A stretch of DNA of 64,000 nt from JABDIY01 sp963803875 (GTDB taxonomy: Bacteria > Actinomycetota > Acidimicrobiia > Acidimicrobiales > SZUA-35), in contig CAWDOA010000008.1 of the NCBI GenBank assembly GCA_963803875.1, forward strand, positions 434,001-498,000, written 5' to 3'. Below are positions 45,526-53,915 of the stretch, one piece after another (positions within the stretch are counted from its first letter, which is position 1; the number at the start of each line of letters is the position of its first letter). The translations under genes were made by a program, and so were the position numbers. The notes below the pieces were generated by a model. That model saw only the letters and a list, made by a program, of their open reading frames with translations, did no database searches and was not told the DNA's origin.

Positions 45526-46521
45526 CTATGTGTAGCCGATGCCCGCAATCTTCTTGAGCTTGGCGCTGCGATGATGGGCCTCCACCATGCGGACAGTGCC
45601 GGTCCGTCCGCGCATGACCATGCTGTGGGTCGTGATGCCTCCAGGCGTGTAGGTAACGCCCCGTAGGAGATCACCGGTGGTAATACCCGTGGCCGAGAAA
45701 TAGCAGTTTTCTGTGGTGATCAGGTCGTCGAGGCCCAGAATCTGATCTGGGTCTCTGCCCTCGGCAACGATCAATTCCCGTTCCTCATCGGTCCGGGGCC
45801 ACAACCGTCCCTGGAGGTCGCCGCCCATGCACTTGAGAGCAGCTGCTGTGATCACACCTTCAGGGGTTCCCCCGATCCCAAACAAGATGTCGACACCGGT
45901 GTTGGGCATTGCGCAGGCCATGGCACCGGCCACGTCGCCGTCGGAGATGAGACGAATTCGGGCACCTGCGTCACGGATCTCGGCAATCAGTTCAGCGTGG
46001 CGAGGGCGGTCCAGAACGACTGCGGTGATGTTGGACACCTCGACCCGCTTCGCTTTGGCCAGAGCGGTGATATTGCGCTTCACCGGCAAGCGGATATCGA
46101 CGATCCCGGCGCCGCTGGGACCAACAGCCAACTTCTCCATGTAGACCGCCGAACCGGGGTTGTACATCGTGCCGGCTTCGGACGCAGCAATTACAGCGAT
46201 CGCGCCGGCACGGCCTTCAGCGGTGAGTGTGGTGCCATCAACTGGGTCGACGGCGATGTCGCAATGGGGAGGTTCGCCGGTGCCGACTACCTCACCGTTG
46301 AAGAGCATTGGAGCTTCGTCCTTTTCGCCCTCGCCGATGATCACAGTGCCGGTCATCTCGACGCCATTGAGGACATGCCGCATCGCATCGACGGCGGCCT
46401 GGTCAGCGGCGATCTTGTCACCACGACCCACAAGGCGAGCGCCGGCCATGGCGGCTGCCTCGGTAGTTCGGACCAACTCAAGGGCCAGGTTACTTTCGGG
46501 GGCCATTCGCGCTTCGCTCAT
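45526..46521 (-). CDS. glpX: Fructose-1,6-bisphosphatase class II
   Basis: From ATG 46521, 331 residues. The GlpX fold is shown by RTTEAAAMAGARLVGRGDKI, VIIGEGEKDEAPMLFNGE, the metal site IAVDPVDGTTLTAEG, KRNITALAKAKRVEV, DILFGIGGTPEGVITAAALK and a C-terminal NCYFSATGITTGDLLRGV. It removes the 1-phosphate of fructose 1,6-bisphosphate in gluconeogenesis. ATG 46527 is an equally good start. It lies beyond the repeat element that ends the ATP synthase operon. Confidence 0.95.
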   Translation of the reverse strand: MSEARMAPESNLALELVRTTEAAAMAGARLVGRGDKIAADQAAVDAMRHVLNGVEMTGTVIIGEGEKDEAPMLFNGEVVGTGEPPHCDIAVDPVDGTTLTAEGRAGAIAVIAASEAGTMYNPGSAVYMEKLAVGPSGAGIVDIRLPVKRNITALAKAKRVEVSNITAVVLDRPRHAELIAEIRDAGARIRLISDGDVAGAMACAMPNTGVDILFGIGGTPEGVITAAALKCMGGDLQGRLWPRTDEERELIVAEGRDPDQILGLDDLITTENCYFSATGITTGDLLRGVTYTPGGITTHSMVMRGRTGTVRMVEAHHRSAKLKKIAGIGYT

Positions 46522-46614
46522 GTCCATGCAGCGTACTCGGGCATTCCGGGGCGGCCTAAAGGCGCAGTGTCCATTCGTGGCCGATAAACCCGATTGTGCG
46601 AAATCCCTGCTCAG

Positions 46615-46705
46615 AGCCACAAACCCACGAAATTCCTGTCAGTAGCCACAGGGTTTGTGGCTATGGACAGGAATTTGGTCTGAATGTGGGTGTCGACAGG
46701 AATTT
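46615..46705. repeat. Inverted-repeat element with interleaved arms at the end of the atp operon
   Basis: The core 46630-46676 is a hairpin: AAATTCCTGTC AG TAGCCACA, loop GGGTT, TGTGGCTA TG GACAGGAATTT (11 + 8 bp arms, two mismatches). Outside it are an extra copy of the inner motif, AGCCACAAACCC at 46615-46626 (complement of 46651-46662), and an extra outer motif, GACAGGAATTT at 46695-46705 (complement of 46630-46640), which overlaps the atpC stop codon. The arms can therefore pair in two exclusive ways. No T tract follows, so a simple terminator is doubtful. Confidence 0.85.
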
Positions 46706-47102
46706 AGACGTCGGCACCTGACATGGTGAGGCGCAGTTCGGCCCACTTCTTGTCGCTCAGTGCGAACTCGTCGAGTTGATCGGCTGCCAGTCTGGAATCG
46801 GCATCGGCAAGATCGGCTCGCGCCGCCGCCACATCGATCGATGCAGCCGGCAGAGCGATGTCGGACAGAACAGTGACCTTGTCGGGAGTGACGCTGACGA
46901 AGCCGCTGCGCACCGCCCAGCTCATCATGTCGCCCCCGGCTTCGGTGACCTTCACCTCACCGGTCTGAAGAGTGCCGATGAACGGTTCGTGACCGGCCAG
47001 GAATGCGATATCGCCCCCACCACGGGTACGGGCGGTGACCATGGTGCCTTCGCCGGAGTAGACAATGGTCTCAGGCGAAACGAACTCGATCGCAAACGCC
47101 AT
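46704..47102 (-). CDS. atpC: ATP synthase F1 epsilon subunit
   Basis: A 132-residue protein with the epsilon beta sandwich: AFAIEFVSPETIVYSGEGTM, DIAFLAGHEPFIGTLQTGEV and FVSVTPDKVTVLSDIALPAA, followed by a helical C-terminus (DVAAARADLADADSRLAADQ). It links the gamma subunit to the c-ring and can inhibit ATP hydrolysis. Last gene of the operon, 2 bases after atpD. Its stop codon lies within the repeat element. Confidence 0.93.
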   Translation of the reverse strand: MAFAIEFVSPETIVYSGEGTMVTARTRGGGDIAFLAGHEPFIGTLQTGEVKVTEAGGDMMSWAVRSGFVSVTPDKVTVLSDIALPAASIDVAAARADLADADSRLAADQLDEFALSDKKWAELRLTMSGADV

Positions 47103-47104
47103 GT

Positions 47105-48568
47105 TTATCCCACGCTCTTACGGAGGGTCTCGGCCTTCTCGCGGGCGCTGTCGGCGCCGCCAACGTTGAGGAAGGCCTGCTCGGGCAGGTCGTCGAGATC
47201 GCCGTTGACCAGTTGTTCGAAGCTGTCGATGGTTTCGTCAACCGGGGTGAAGATCCCGGACAAACCAGTGAAGACCTGGGCCACGAACATCGGCTGGGAC
47301 AGGAAACGCTGTACTTTCCGGGCCCGGTTCACCGTGATGCGATCCTCTTCGGACAGTTCGTCCAGTCCGAGGATGGCGATGATGTCCTGGAGTTCCTTGT
47401 AGCGCTGGAGGATCTCCTGCACTCGGGTGGCAACCCGGTAGTGACGTTCACCGACAACCTCGGGGGCGAGGATGGTGGAGCTCGACGACAGCGGATCCAC
47501 CGCGGGGTAGATACCCAGCGCGGCGATGTCACGGGACAGCTCGGTGGTGGCATCCAAGTGGGTGAACGTGGTGAACGGTGCCGGGTCGGTGTAGTCGTCG
47601 GCGGGCACGTACACGGCCTGGAGCGAGGTGATGGAGTTGCCGCCGGTAGAGGTGATTCGCTCCTGGAGGGTTCCCATCTCGTCGGCCAGCGTTGGCTGGT
47701 AGCCCACCGCGGATGGCATACGACCGAGCAGGGTTGACACCTCTGATCCGGCCTGTACGAAGCGGAACACGTTGTCGACAAAGAGGAGCACGTCTTGGCC
47801 CTGGGCATCGCGGAAGTACTCGGCCATGGTGAGGGCCGACAGCGCCACGCGAAGGCGGACACCGGGAGGCTCGTCCATCTGACCGAAACAGAGAGCGGCC
47901 TTGGAGAGCACCGGCGATACGCCGTCACCCATCATGGTCTCTCCCATCTCGAGGAACAGGTCGGTTCCCTCGCGGGTGCGCTCCCCCACTCCGGCGAACA
48001 CTGACACGCCGCCGTGGTTGGTGGCCACGCGGGTGATCATCTCCTGGATGAGCACGGTCTTGCCCACGCCGGCGCCGCCGAACAGGCCGATCTTGCCGCC
48101 CTGAAGGTATGGGGTGAGAAGGTCGATCACCTTGATGCCGGTCTCGAGCACCTGCTTGGTGGGTTCGAGGGTGTGGAATGCGGGAGGGTCTCGATGAATC
48201 GGCCAGCGCTCGGTGATCTCGAGGCTGTCGGCGGGTACGTCGAGCGGTTCACCGATCACATTCCAGATGTGACCCAGCGTTACGTCGCCGACGGGCACGG
48301 TGATACCGGTGCCTCGGTTGCGCACCGCCTGACCGCGCCGCAGGCCGTCAGTGGGCTTGAGCGCCACGGCTCGAACGCGACCGCCACCGAGATGCTGGGC
48401 CACCTCGGCCATGACGACGGTGATCTCGCCATCGAGTTCCACGTCGAACTCGACAGCACCGTTTATCTCGGGCAATTCGCCACGGGGGAATTCGACGTCG
48501 ACCACGGGGCCGGCGATACCGACGATTCGGCCTTCAGCGAGGTTGGTTGAGGGTTCGGTCATGGTCAT
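47105..48568 (-). CDS. atpD: ATP synthase F1 beta subunit
   Basis: From ATG 48568, 487 residues, the catalytic subunit. Walker A GLFGGAGVGKTVLIQEM, GVGERTREGTDLFLEM, Walker B LLFVDNVFRFVQAGSEVSTL and the DELSEEDRITVNRARKVQRF segment are present. AGGAG lies 10 bases before the chosen ATG; 48562 is an alternative. Small departures from common beta sequences (SKAALCFGQMDEPPGVRLR) look lineage-specific. Confidence 0.96.
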   Translation of the reverse strand: MTMTEPSTNLAEGRIVGIAGPVVDVEFPRGELPEINGAVEFDVELDGEITVVMAEVAQHLGGGRVRAVALKPTDGLRRGQAVRNRGTGITVPVGDVTLGHIWNVIGEPLDVPADSLEITERWPIHRDPPAFHTLEPTKQVLETGIKVIDLLTPYLQGGKIGLFGGAGVGKTVLIQEMITRVATNHGGVSVFAGVGERTREGTDLFLEMGETMMGDGVSPVLSKAALCFGQMDEPPGVRLRVALSALTMAEYFRDAQGQDVLLFVDNVFRFVQAGSEVSTLLGRMPSAVGYQPTLADEMGTLQERITSTGGNSITSLQAVYVPADDYTDPAPFTTFTHLDATTELSRDIAALGIYPAVDPLSSSSTILAPEVVGERHYRVATRVQEILQRYKELQDIIAILGLDELSEEDRITVNRARKVQRFLSQPMFVAQVFTGLSGIFTPVDETIDSFEQLVNGDLDDLPEQAFLNVGGADSAREKAETLRKSVG

Positions 48569-48584
48569 TCTTGGTTGGCTCCTG

Positions 48585-49496
48585 TTAGGCAGCGACTTCG
48601 TCGTCTTCTTCGAGCGCAGCGGCGCCACCGACGATCTCCATGATCTCGGTGGTGATGCTGGCCTGGCGGGCCCGGTTCATTTCCCGGGCCAGTTTGGTGA
48701 TCAGTTCTTCGGCGTTCTCGGTGGCCGCTTTCATGGCTCGCTGCCGGTTGGCATGTTCGGATGCGGCAGCATCGAGCAACGCCGCCAAGAGACGGGCTTC
48801 CACGTACTGGGGCAATAGATCACCCAGCACACCCTCAGGTGAGGGCTCGAAAGTGAATCCGGCGATCGCAGCGGCGCTACCGCCGCCTGCTTTGGCCAAC
48901 ACTGCCGTGGGTTCCAGCGGTAGGAACCGACGAACAACCGGTCGTTGCGTGCCAAGCGAGACGAATTCGGTGTAGATCAGCTCGACCTGATCCACTTCTT
49001 CACTCTCGAACAGCTCGCGAACTCTTCGAGCAATTGCCCGGGCATCGGCAAAGGTGGGGTTGTCAGTGAATCCACCGAATGAAGAGTCGATCTCATAGCC
49101 CCTGAAGGTGTAGTAGTCCTTGGGTTTGCGACCGACCGTCACGATCCGGTATTCGCCCCCTTCGGCCCGGTGAGCCTGGATTTCCCGCTCGGCGATCCGG
49201 ATGACAGCGCTGTTGTAGGGACCGGCAAGTCCACGATCACCGGCACACACAATGAATGCGATCCTCTGGGGATTCTCGACCTGGCGTAGCAGCGGATGAT
49301 CAACATCAGCTCCCCCGGCAGCCAGGTTCTCGATGACGCTTGTGAGTTGCTCGGCGTAGGGACGGGCGGCGTTGGCACGTTGCTGAGCCCGAGCGACCCG
49401 GGTTGCGGCGATGAGTTCCATGGCGCGAGTGATCTTCTTGGTGTTCTTCACGCTGCCGATGCGTCGGCGTAAGACTCGTTCTGCACCACCGGGCAT
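48585..49496 (-). CDS. atpG: ATP synthase F1 gamma subunit
   Basis: A 303-residue rotor stalk. The N-terminal helix LRRRIGSVKNTKKITRAMEL, AFIVCAGDRGLAGPYNSAVI and the C-terminal helix RARQASITTEIMEIVGGAAA are typical; the last two helices form the coiled-coil shaft in the alpha/beta ring. Three bases after atpA and 17 before atpD. Confidence 0.95.
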   Translation of the reverse strand: MPGGAERVLRRRIGSVKNTKKITRAMELIAATRVARAQQRANAARPYAEQLTSVIENLAAGGADVDHPLLRQVENPQRIAFIVCAGDRGLAGPYNSAVIRIAEREIQAHRAEGGEYRIVTVGRKPKDYYTFRGYEIDSSFGGFTDNPTFADARAIARRVRELFESEEVDQVELIYTEFVSLGTQRPVVRRFLPLEPTAVLAKAGGGSAAAIAGFTFEPSPEGVLGDLLPQYVEARLLAALLDAAASEHANRQRAMKAATENAEELITKLAREMNRARQASITTEIMEIVGGAAALEEDDEVAA

Positions 49497-49499
49497 CGG

Positions 49500-51119
49500 T
49501 TAGCCCTCCGCCCGCGAAATGTCGGCTTCGGGCAGGATGTTGGGTGCATCCACGATGGCTTCAGCAGCAGCGGCTTGTGCCTCGGCGTCGGGTTCATGGG
49601 GCGCATCGACCGTGCCCTGGAATTGATCGGTGAACACACCGATGGCTGCTTCGAGTGCCTCCTCGTCGGGGACCTTACCGGTCTCGACGATGGCCGACAT
49701 GATGTCGCCGTGGCGGCTGTTGAACCACTCGAGAATTTCGTTTTCGTACTTCTTCACGTCGGTCACATCGACAACGTCGAGGTAGCCACGTGTGCCGGCG
49801 TAGAGCAGCACAACCTGTTCCTGCACCGGTACTGGAGCGTTGATGCCCTGCTTGAGAAGTTCGGTGAGGCGGTAGCCCCGATCGAGCTGGGCCTGGGACA
49901 CAGCATCGAGATCCGAGCCGAAGGCTGCGAAGGCCTCGAGCTCACGGAACTGCTGGAGATCGGACTTCAGCGTGCCGACGGCGCTCTTCATGGCCTTGAT
50001 CTGAGCTGCGGAACCAACCCGGGAAACCGAGATACCTACGTCGACGGCGGGGCGTACGCCGGATTTGAAGAGATCGTCCTGCAGATAGATCTGACCATCG
50101 GTGATGGAGATCACGTTGGTGGGAATGAACGCCGAAACGTCGCCGGCCTTGGTCTCGATCACCGGGAGAGCGGTAAGTGAACCCGCACCCCGTTCATCGG
50201 ACAACTTGGCTGCCCGTTCCAACAGCCGGGAGTGGAGGTAGAAGACGTCGCCGGGGAACGCTTCACGGCCCGGGGGACGGCGCAGCAAGAGCGACACCTG
50301 GCGATACGCCTCGGCTTGCTTGGACAGGTCGTCGTAGATGGCGAGCGCATGTCCGCCATTGTCCATCCAGTGCTGACCCATGGCGCAGCCGGAGTAGGGA
50401 GCCAGGAACTTGAACGGAGCGGGGTCCGATGCAGGAGCAACAACGACCACGGTGTATTCCATGGCTCCCGCTGCCTCGAGGTTGGCCACGGTCTGAGCAA
50501 CAGTTGATGCCTTCTGACCGATCGCAACGTAGACACACTTTATTCCGGTGCCCTTCTGGGCGAGGATCGCATCGGTGGCAATGGTGGTCTTGCCGGTCTT
50601 TCGGTCGCCGATGATCAGCTCACGCTGGCCACGACCGATCGGAATGAGGCTGTCGACGGCCTTGATGCCGGTCTGGACCGGCTCGTGTACCGGCTGGCGG
50701 CCGGTGATACCGGGTGCCTGCACCTCCATACGCCGAAGCTCGATGTTGGTGAGCGGTCCCTTGCCGTCGACCGGTTCACCCAGGGTGTTGACGACCCGAC
50801 CCAGCAGTCCATCACCGACGGGCACAGAGAGAATCTCACCCGTGGCCACCACATTCTGGCCCTCTTCGATGCTGTCGACATTGCCCAGCACCACGGCGCC
50901 GATGCTCTTTTCATCGAGGTTCAGCGCCAGGCCGATGGTTCCGTCTTCGAACCTCAACATCTCGTTGACGGCTGCGTTGGGCAGGCCGCTAACCCGAGCG
51001 ATTCCGTCGCCAACTTGGACGATCTTGCCGACAGTGGAGGACGAGACATCGGTGCTGAAGGACTCGAGGTTCTTCTTGAGCGCACTTGCGATCTCGGTGG
51101 GATCAAAGGTCAGGGCCAT
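49500..51119 (-). CDS. atpA: ATP synthase F1 alpha subunit
   Basis: A 539-residue non-catalytic nucleotide-binding subunit. Walker A LIIGDRKTGKTTIATDAI, VYVAIGQKASTVAQTVANLE and the VGISVSRVGSAAQIKAMK segment are clear. A C-terminal extension rich in Ala/Glu (PHEPDAEAQAAAAEAIVDAP) goes beyond the usual end. It shares one base with atpH. Confidence 0.96.
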   Translation of the reverse strand: MALTFDPTEIASALKKNLESFSTDVSSSTVGKIVQVGDGIARVSGLPNAAVNEMLRFEDGTIGLALNLDEKSIGAVVLGNVDSIEEGQNVVATGEILSVPVGDGLLGRVVNTLGEPVDGKGPLTNIELRRMEVQAPGITGRQPVHEPVQTGIKAVDSLIPIGRGQRELIIGDRKTGKTTIATDAILAQKGTGIKCVYVAIGQKASTVAQTVANLEAAGAMEYTVVVVAPASDPAPFKFLAPYSGCAMGQHWMDNGGHALAIYDDLSKQAEAYRQVSLLLRRPPGREAFPGDVFYLHSRLLERAAKLSDERGAGSLTALPVIETKAGDVSAFIPTNVISITDGQIYLQDDLFKSGVRPAVDVGISVSRVGSAAQIKAMKSAVGTLKSDLQQFRELEAFAAFGSDLDAVSQAQLDRGYRLTELLKQGINAPVPVQEQVVLLYAGTRGYLDVVDVTDVKKYENEILEWFNSRHGDIMSAIVETGKVPDEEALEAAIGVFTDQFQGTVDAPHEPDAEAQAAAAEAIVDAPNILPEADISRAEG

Positions 51120-51640
51120 TACAGCGCCTCTCGCATCTTGTTGATTCGGCTACGAACGGTGCCGTCGATGACGGTGTCACCAAGAGTGGTGACAACGCCG
51201 CCGACGACGGTGGGGTCGATTTCGGTCTGGAGTTCTACTGGTCCGCCAGCTTGCTTGGCCAGTGCTGCTGCCAGTCGGGCCTGCTGATCGGCCGACAGCG
51301 GCACGGCCGAGCGAACGACTGCAAGGCGCTTGCCAGACGCTGCAGCTGCCCGCGAGACGAACTCGTCGACGATCTCGGACAATTCACTGCCGCGGCCAGC
51401 GTTGACGATCAGTCCCACAATCGAACGGGTGACATCGGATGCCTTGCCGGCCAGCAGCTGATCCACAAGGCTGTTTCGGCTATCGGCGGGGAGCAGTGTG
51501 TTGGCCAGCGTGGATCGCAGTTCGGTGTTGCCTTGCACAGCCTGGGAGAAGGCCAGGAGCTCAGACCTGGTGGTGGCGATGTCGCCCTCGGCTGAGGCGA
51601 TGGCGTTGATTGCGTCGGCATAGGAGGAGATAACGCTCAT
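51119..51640 (-). CDS. atpH: ATP synthase F1 delta subunit
   Basis: A 173-residue delta (OSCP) protein: SSYADAINAIASAEGDIATT at the start, a helical N-terminal domain, and the conserved C-terminal ELQTEIDPTVVGGVVTTLGD with DGTVRSRINKM. It joins the peripheral stalk to the top of F1. Three bases separate it from atpF. Confidence 0.93.
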   Translation of the reverse strand: MSVISSYADAINAIASAEGDIATTRSELLAFSQAVQGNTELRSTLANTLLPADSRNSLVDQLLAGKASDVTRSIVGLIVNAGRGSELSEIVDEFVSRAAAASGKRLAVVRSAVPLSADQQARLAAALAKQAGGPVELQTEIDPTVVGGVVTTLGDTVIDGTVRSRINKMREAL

Positions 51641-51643
51641 GGG

Positions 51644-52171
51644 CTATGACCTTTCCAGGGACGAGATGTACGAGTCGATCAGGTTCGCTTGGGAACCGGG
51701 GTCGAGTTTCTCGCCCACGAGCACTTCGGTGGAGGTCTGGGTGAGCGATGCGATTTCCTCGCGCAGGTCGGCGAGCGCCTGGCTGGTCTGGTTCTGAATG
51801 TCGTTGGCGGCCCGCTCCCGCATTGCTACGGCTTCAGCCTTGGCTCTGGCGACGGTGTCGACTCGGAGCCGAGTAGCGGTCTGTTCGGCCTCTTTCTTGA
51901 TCCGGGCCGCTTCGGCACCGATGTCGGGTGTATCGGCAGAACTGGCCGAGAGAGCCGCTTCGGCTTCTGACCGGGCGGACATGGCCTCATCGAACTCCCG
52001 CTGGATTCGGTCGGTGCGGCCGTTGAGTGCCTTCATGACGGCCGGCCCGGCCTTCCAGACGAGAACGCCGAGGATGACGAAGAACGCCAGTGAACCCCAG
52101 TAGACCTCGTTGATGTCGGATGCCAACTGTGGACCGTTGGGTCCTTCGGCTGCGAATATCGAGAGCAACAT
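51644..52171 (-). CDS. atpF: ATP synthase Fo subunit b
   Basis: A 175-residue peripheral-stalk protein: the short leader MLLSIFAAEGPNG, one membrane helix (WGSLAFFVILGVLVWKA) and a long charged coiled coil (NGRTDRIQREFDEAMSARSE onward) ending IDSYISSLERS. It pairs with the second b-type gene just upstream. The leader shares the FAAE motif with the other b gene and atpB. Confidence 0.92.
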   Translation of the reverse strand: MLLSIFAAEGPNGPQLASDINEVYWGSLAFFVILGVLVWKAGPAVMKALNGRTDRIQREFDEAMSARSEAEAALSASSADTPDIGAEAARIKKEAEQTATRLRVDTVARAKAEAVAMRERAANDIQNQTSQALADLREEIASLTQTSTEVLVGEKLDPGSQANLIDSYISSLERS

Positions 52172-52180
52172 TGAGAGTTC

Positions 52181-52702
52181 CTAACTCCGTTCAGACATGA
52201 TCCGGTTCACCACGCCCTGGGCGTCAGTGGCGGTGACCGGTCGGTCGATGACCTTTGATGCGGCCTGAGCGCTGAGTTCGGCTACTTGAGACCCAACACC
52301 GCCCATGGCTTCGGCGCGTGCGGCGTCGATCTGTGCGGTTGCCATCTGGCGCATCGCATCGATCTCGGCCTGAGCCCCACTGATGATCTGCTGGCGTTCG
52401 GCCTCAGCCTCGGCCCGAGCAGCTTCGATGACGGCGCCAGCTTCTGCCCTGGCGGGCGCGAGGGCGTCGGCAACCTCGGCGTCGGCGTTCGCAATCTTGG
52501 CCTGGGCGGCCTTGGCTGCGTCCCAATCGGCGCGAAGTGCTTGATCTCGCTCCTGCATGGTCCGCTGGACCGGAGGAAGAAGGACGTACCGCATCAACAC
52601 GTAGAACAGCGCGAACATCAATCCACCCCAGAACATCTCGGGGAGGGTGGGGAGGATCGGGTTGGTTACTTCTCCGGCTTCGGCGGCGAACAGTGTCAGC
52701 AC
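52181..52702 (-). CDS. atpF: ATP synthase Fo subunit b' (second b-type gene)
   Basis: A 173-residue b-type protein: leader MLTLFAAEAGEVTNP, membrane helix (MFWGGLMFALFYVLMRYVLL) and a long Ala/Glu coiled coil (AEVADALAPARAEAGAVIEA), ending ATDAQGVVNRIMSERS. It differs clearly from the other b gene, so the peripheral stalk is probably a b/b' heterodimer. It lies 9 bases before atpF and 14 after atpE. Confidence 0.88.
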   Translation of the reverse strand: MLTLFAAEAGEVTNPILPTLPEMFWGGLMFALFYVLMRYVLLPPVQRTMQERDQALRADWDAAKAAQAKIANADAEVADALAPARAEAGAVIEAARAEAEAERQQIISGAQAEIDAMRQMATAQIDAARAEAMGGVGSQVAELSAQAASKVIDRPVTATDAQGVVNRIMSERS

Positions 52703-52716
52703 GTTGTGACCTGTCC

Positions 52717-53007
52717 CTACGCGAACTTGAGCAGAATGAACACCACGAAGCCGATGAGGGCGAGCGCCTCGGTGAATGCGATACCGAGGAACATGGTGGT
52801 CTGTACCTGACCGGCGGCTTCAGGCTGGCGGGCCATGGCCTGGACGGCCTGACCCACGAGGTAGCCGATGCCGATACCCGGGCCGATGGCGGCGAGGCCG
52901 TAGGCAAAGCCGGCACTGCTGGCTGCGGCGCTGGCCTTTTGCTCGTCGGCGGTTGCTTCTACTGCCAGCTCGATGGCCTGGCTGGCTGCACTTGCGATGG
53001 CACTCAT
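52717..53007 (-). CDS. atpE: ATP synthase Fo subunit c
   Basis: A 96-residue two-helix rotor protein: YGLAAIGPGIGIGYLVGQAV, the polar loop ARQPEAAGQV and the ion-binding Glu in GIAFTEALALIGFVVFI. The Glu environment (AFTEA) lacks the ligand pattern of Na+-type rings, so proton coupling is likely. An Ala/Glu-rich N-terminal extension of about 30 residues (SAIASAASQAIELAVEATAD) precedes the first helix, longer than usual. Confidence 0.93.
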   Translation of the reverse strand: MSAIASAASQAIELAVEATADEQKASAAASSAGFAYGLAAIGPGIGIGYLVGQAVQAMARQPEAAGQVQTTMFLGIAFTEALALIGFVVFILLKFA

Positions 53008-53120
53008 TTGACGGTTGTCTCCTAGTTATTGATGAATCTTGTTGAGATTCGCTTTTCGTTGTTCCTTTGTGAGGAACGCCGACCTGGTTGCACGCCCGAA
53101 GGCGAGTTGTTCAGACGCCT

Positions 53121-53915
53121 CTAGTGGTGTGGATGCAATGCGCCACCGATGTAAACCGCGGTGAGCAGGGCAAACACAAACCCCTGGAGGAACGACACCA
53201 TGATCTCGAAACCGGTGAGGGCGACGAGCATGCCGAAACTGAACGGAAGAACGACCACCAGTGCGCTGGCTTGCCACAGGGCAATACACAACACACCGAA
53301 GGTGACGAGAAGGATGTGGCCCGCCAGCATGTTGGCGAAAAGACGAACCGCCAGGCTGAAGGGACGGATCAAGAACGTCGAAAGAAGTTCGATCAGGAAC
53401 ATCAAGGGCATGACCGCTGCGGGAACGCCCGGGGGAAAGAGTGAGCTCTTCAGATAGCCACCAAGCCCCTGAGCCTTGATCCCGACCGCCACGAACGTGA
53501 CCAGAACCAGAAGAGCCAGAATGAGTGGGACCGCCATCCGGGCATTGAGCGGCATCTGGAAAGTGGGAATCACCTCGAACAGATTTCCGATGAAGACGAA
53601 GAAGAAGATGCTCAGCAGGAGCGGCCGGAACTTGAAGCCGTCAGGCCCGATGGCGGGAAGAATGACCTGATTATCGATGAAGTCCACCGATCCCTCGACG
53701 AGGTTCTGAAGTCCGGATGGAATCTTGTCGCGACTGGCGGCGAGGAACATGATCGTGGGGATTGCCATGGACAGCACAGAAATGAGTGCGATCTTGTTGA
53801 ACTCGGCGAACGTACCCTCGAAAAGGTAGGCCGGCCATTCGACAAGGTTCTCGATTGGAGGGAACTGGAGTCCCCCACCACCCTCGGCTTCAGCTGCGAA
53901 CAGGTTCACGGACAC
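53121..53915 (-). CDS. atpB: ATP synthase Fo subunit a
   Basis: A 264-residue membrane subunit. After the leader MSVNLFAAEAEGGGG come five to six membrane helices; the essential Arg is in RPFSLAVRLFANMLAGHILL, and PLLLSIFFFVFIGNLFEVIP and GFEIMVSFLQGFVFALLTAV are typical. It forms the half channels beside the c-ring. A spacer of 113 bases separates it from atpE, the widest within the operon. Confidence 0.95.
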   Translation of the reverse strand: MSVNLFAAEAEGGGGLQFPPIENLVEWPAYLFEGTFAEFNKIALISVLSMAIPTIMFLAASRDKIPSGLQNLVEGSVDFIDNQVILPAIGPDGFKFRPLLLSIFFFVFIGNLFEVIPTFQMPLNARMAVPLILALLVLVTFVAVGIKAQGLGGYLKSSLFPPGVPAAVMPLMFLIELLSTFLIRPFSLAVRLFANMLAGHILLVTFGVLCIALWQASALVVVLPFSFGMLVALTGFEIMVSFLQGFVFALLTAVYIGGALHPHH

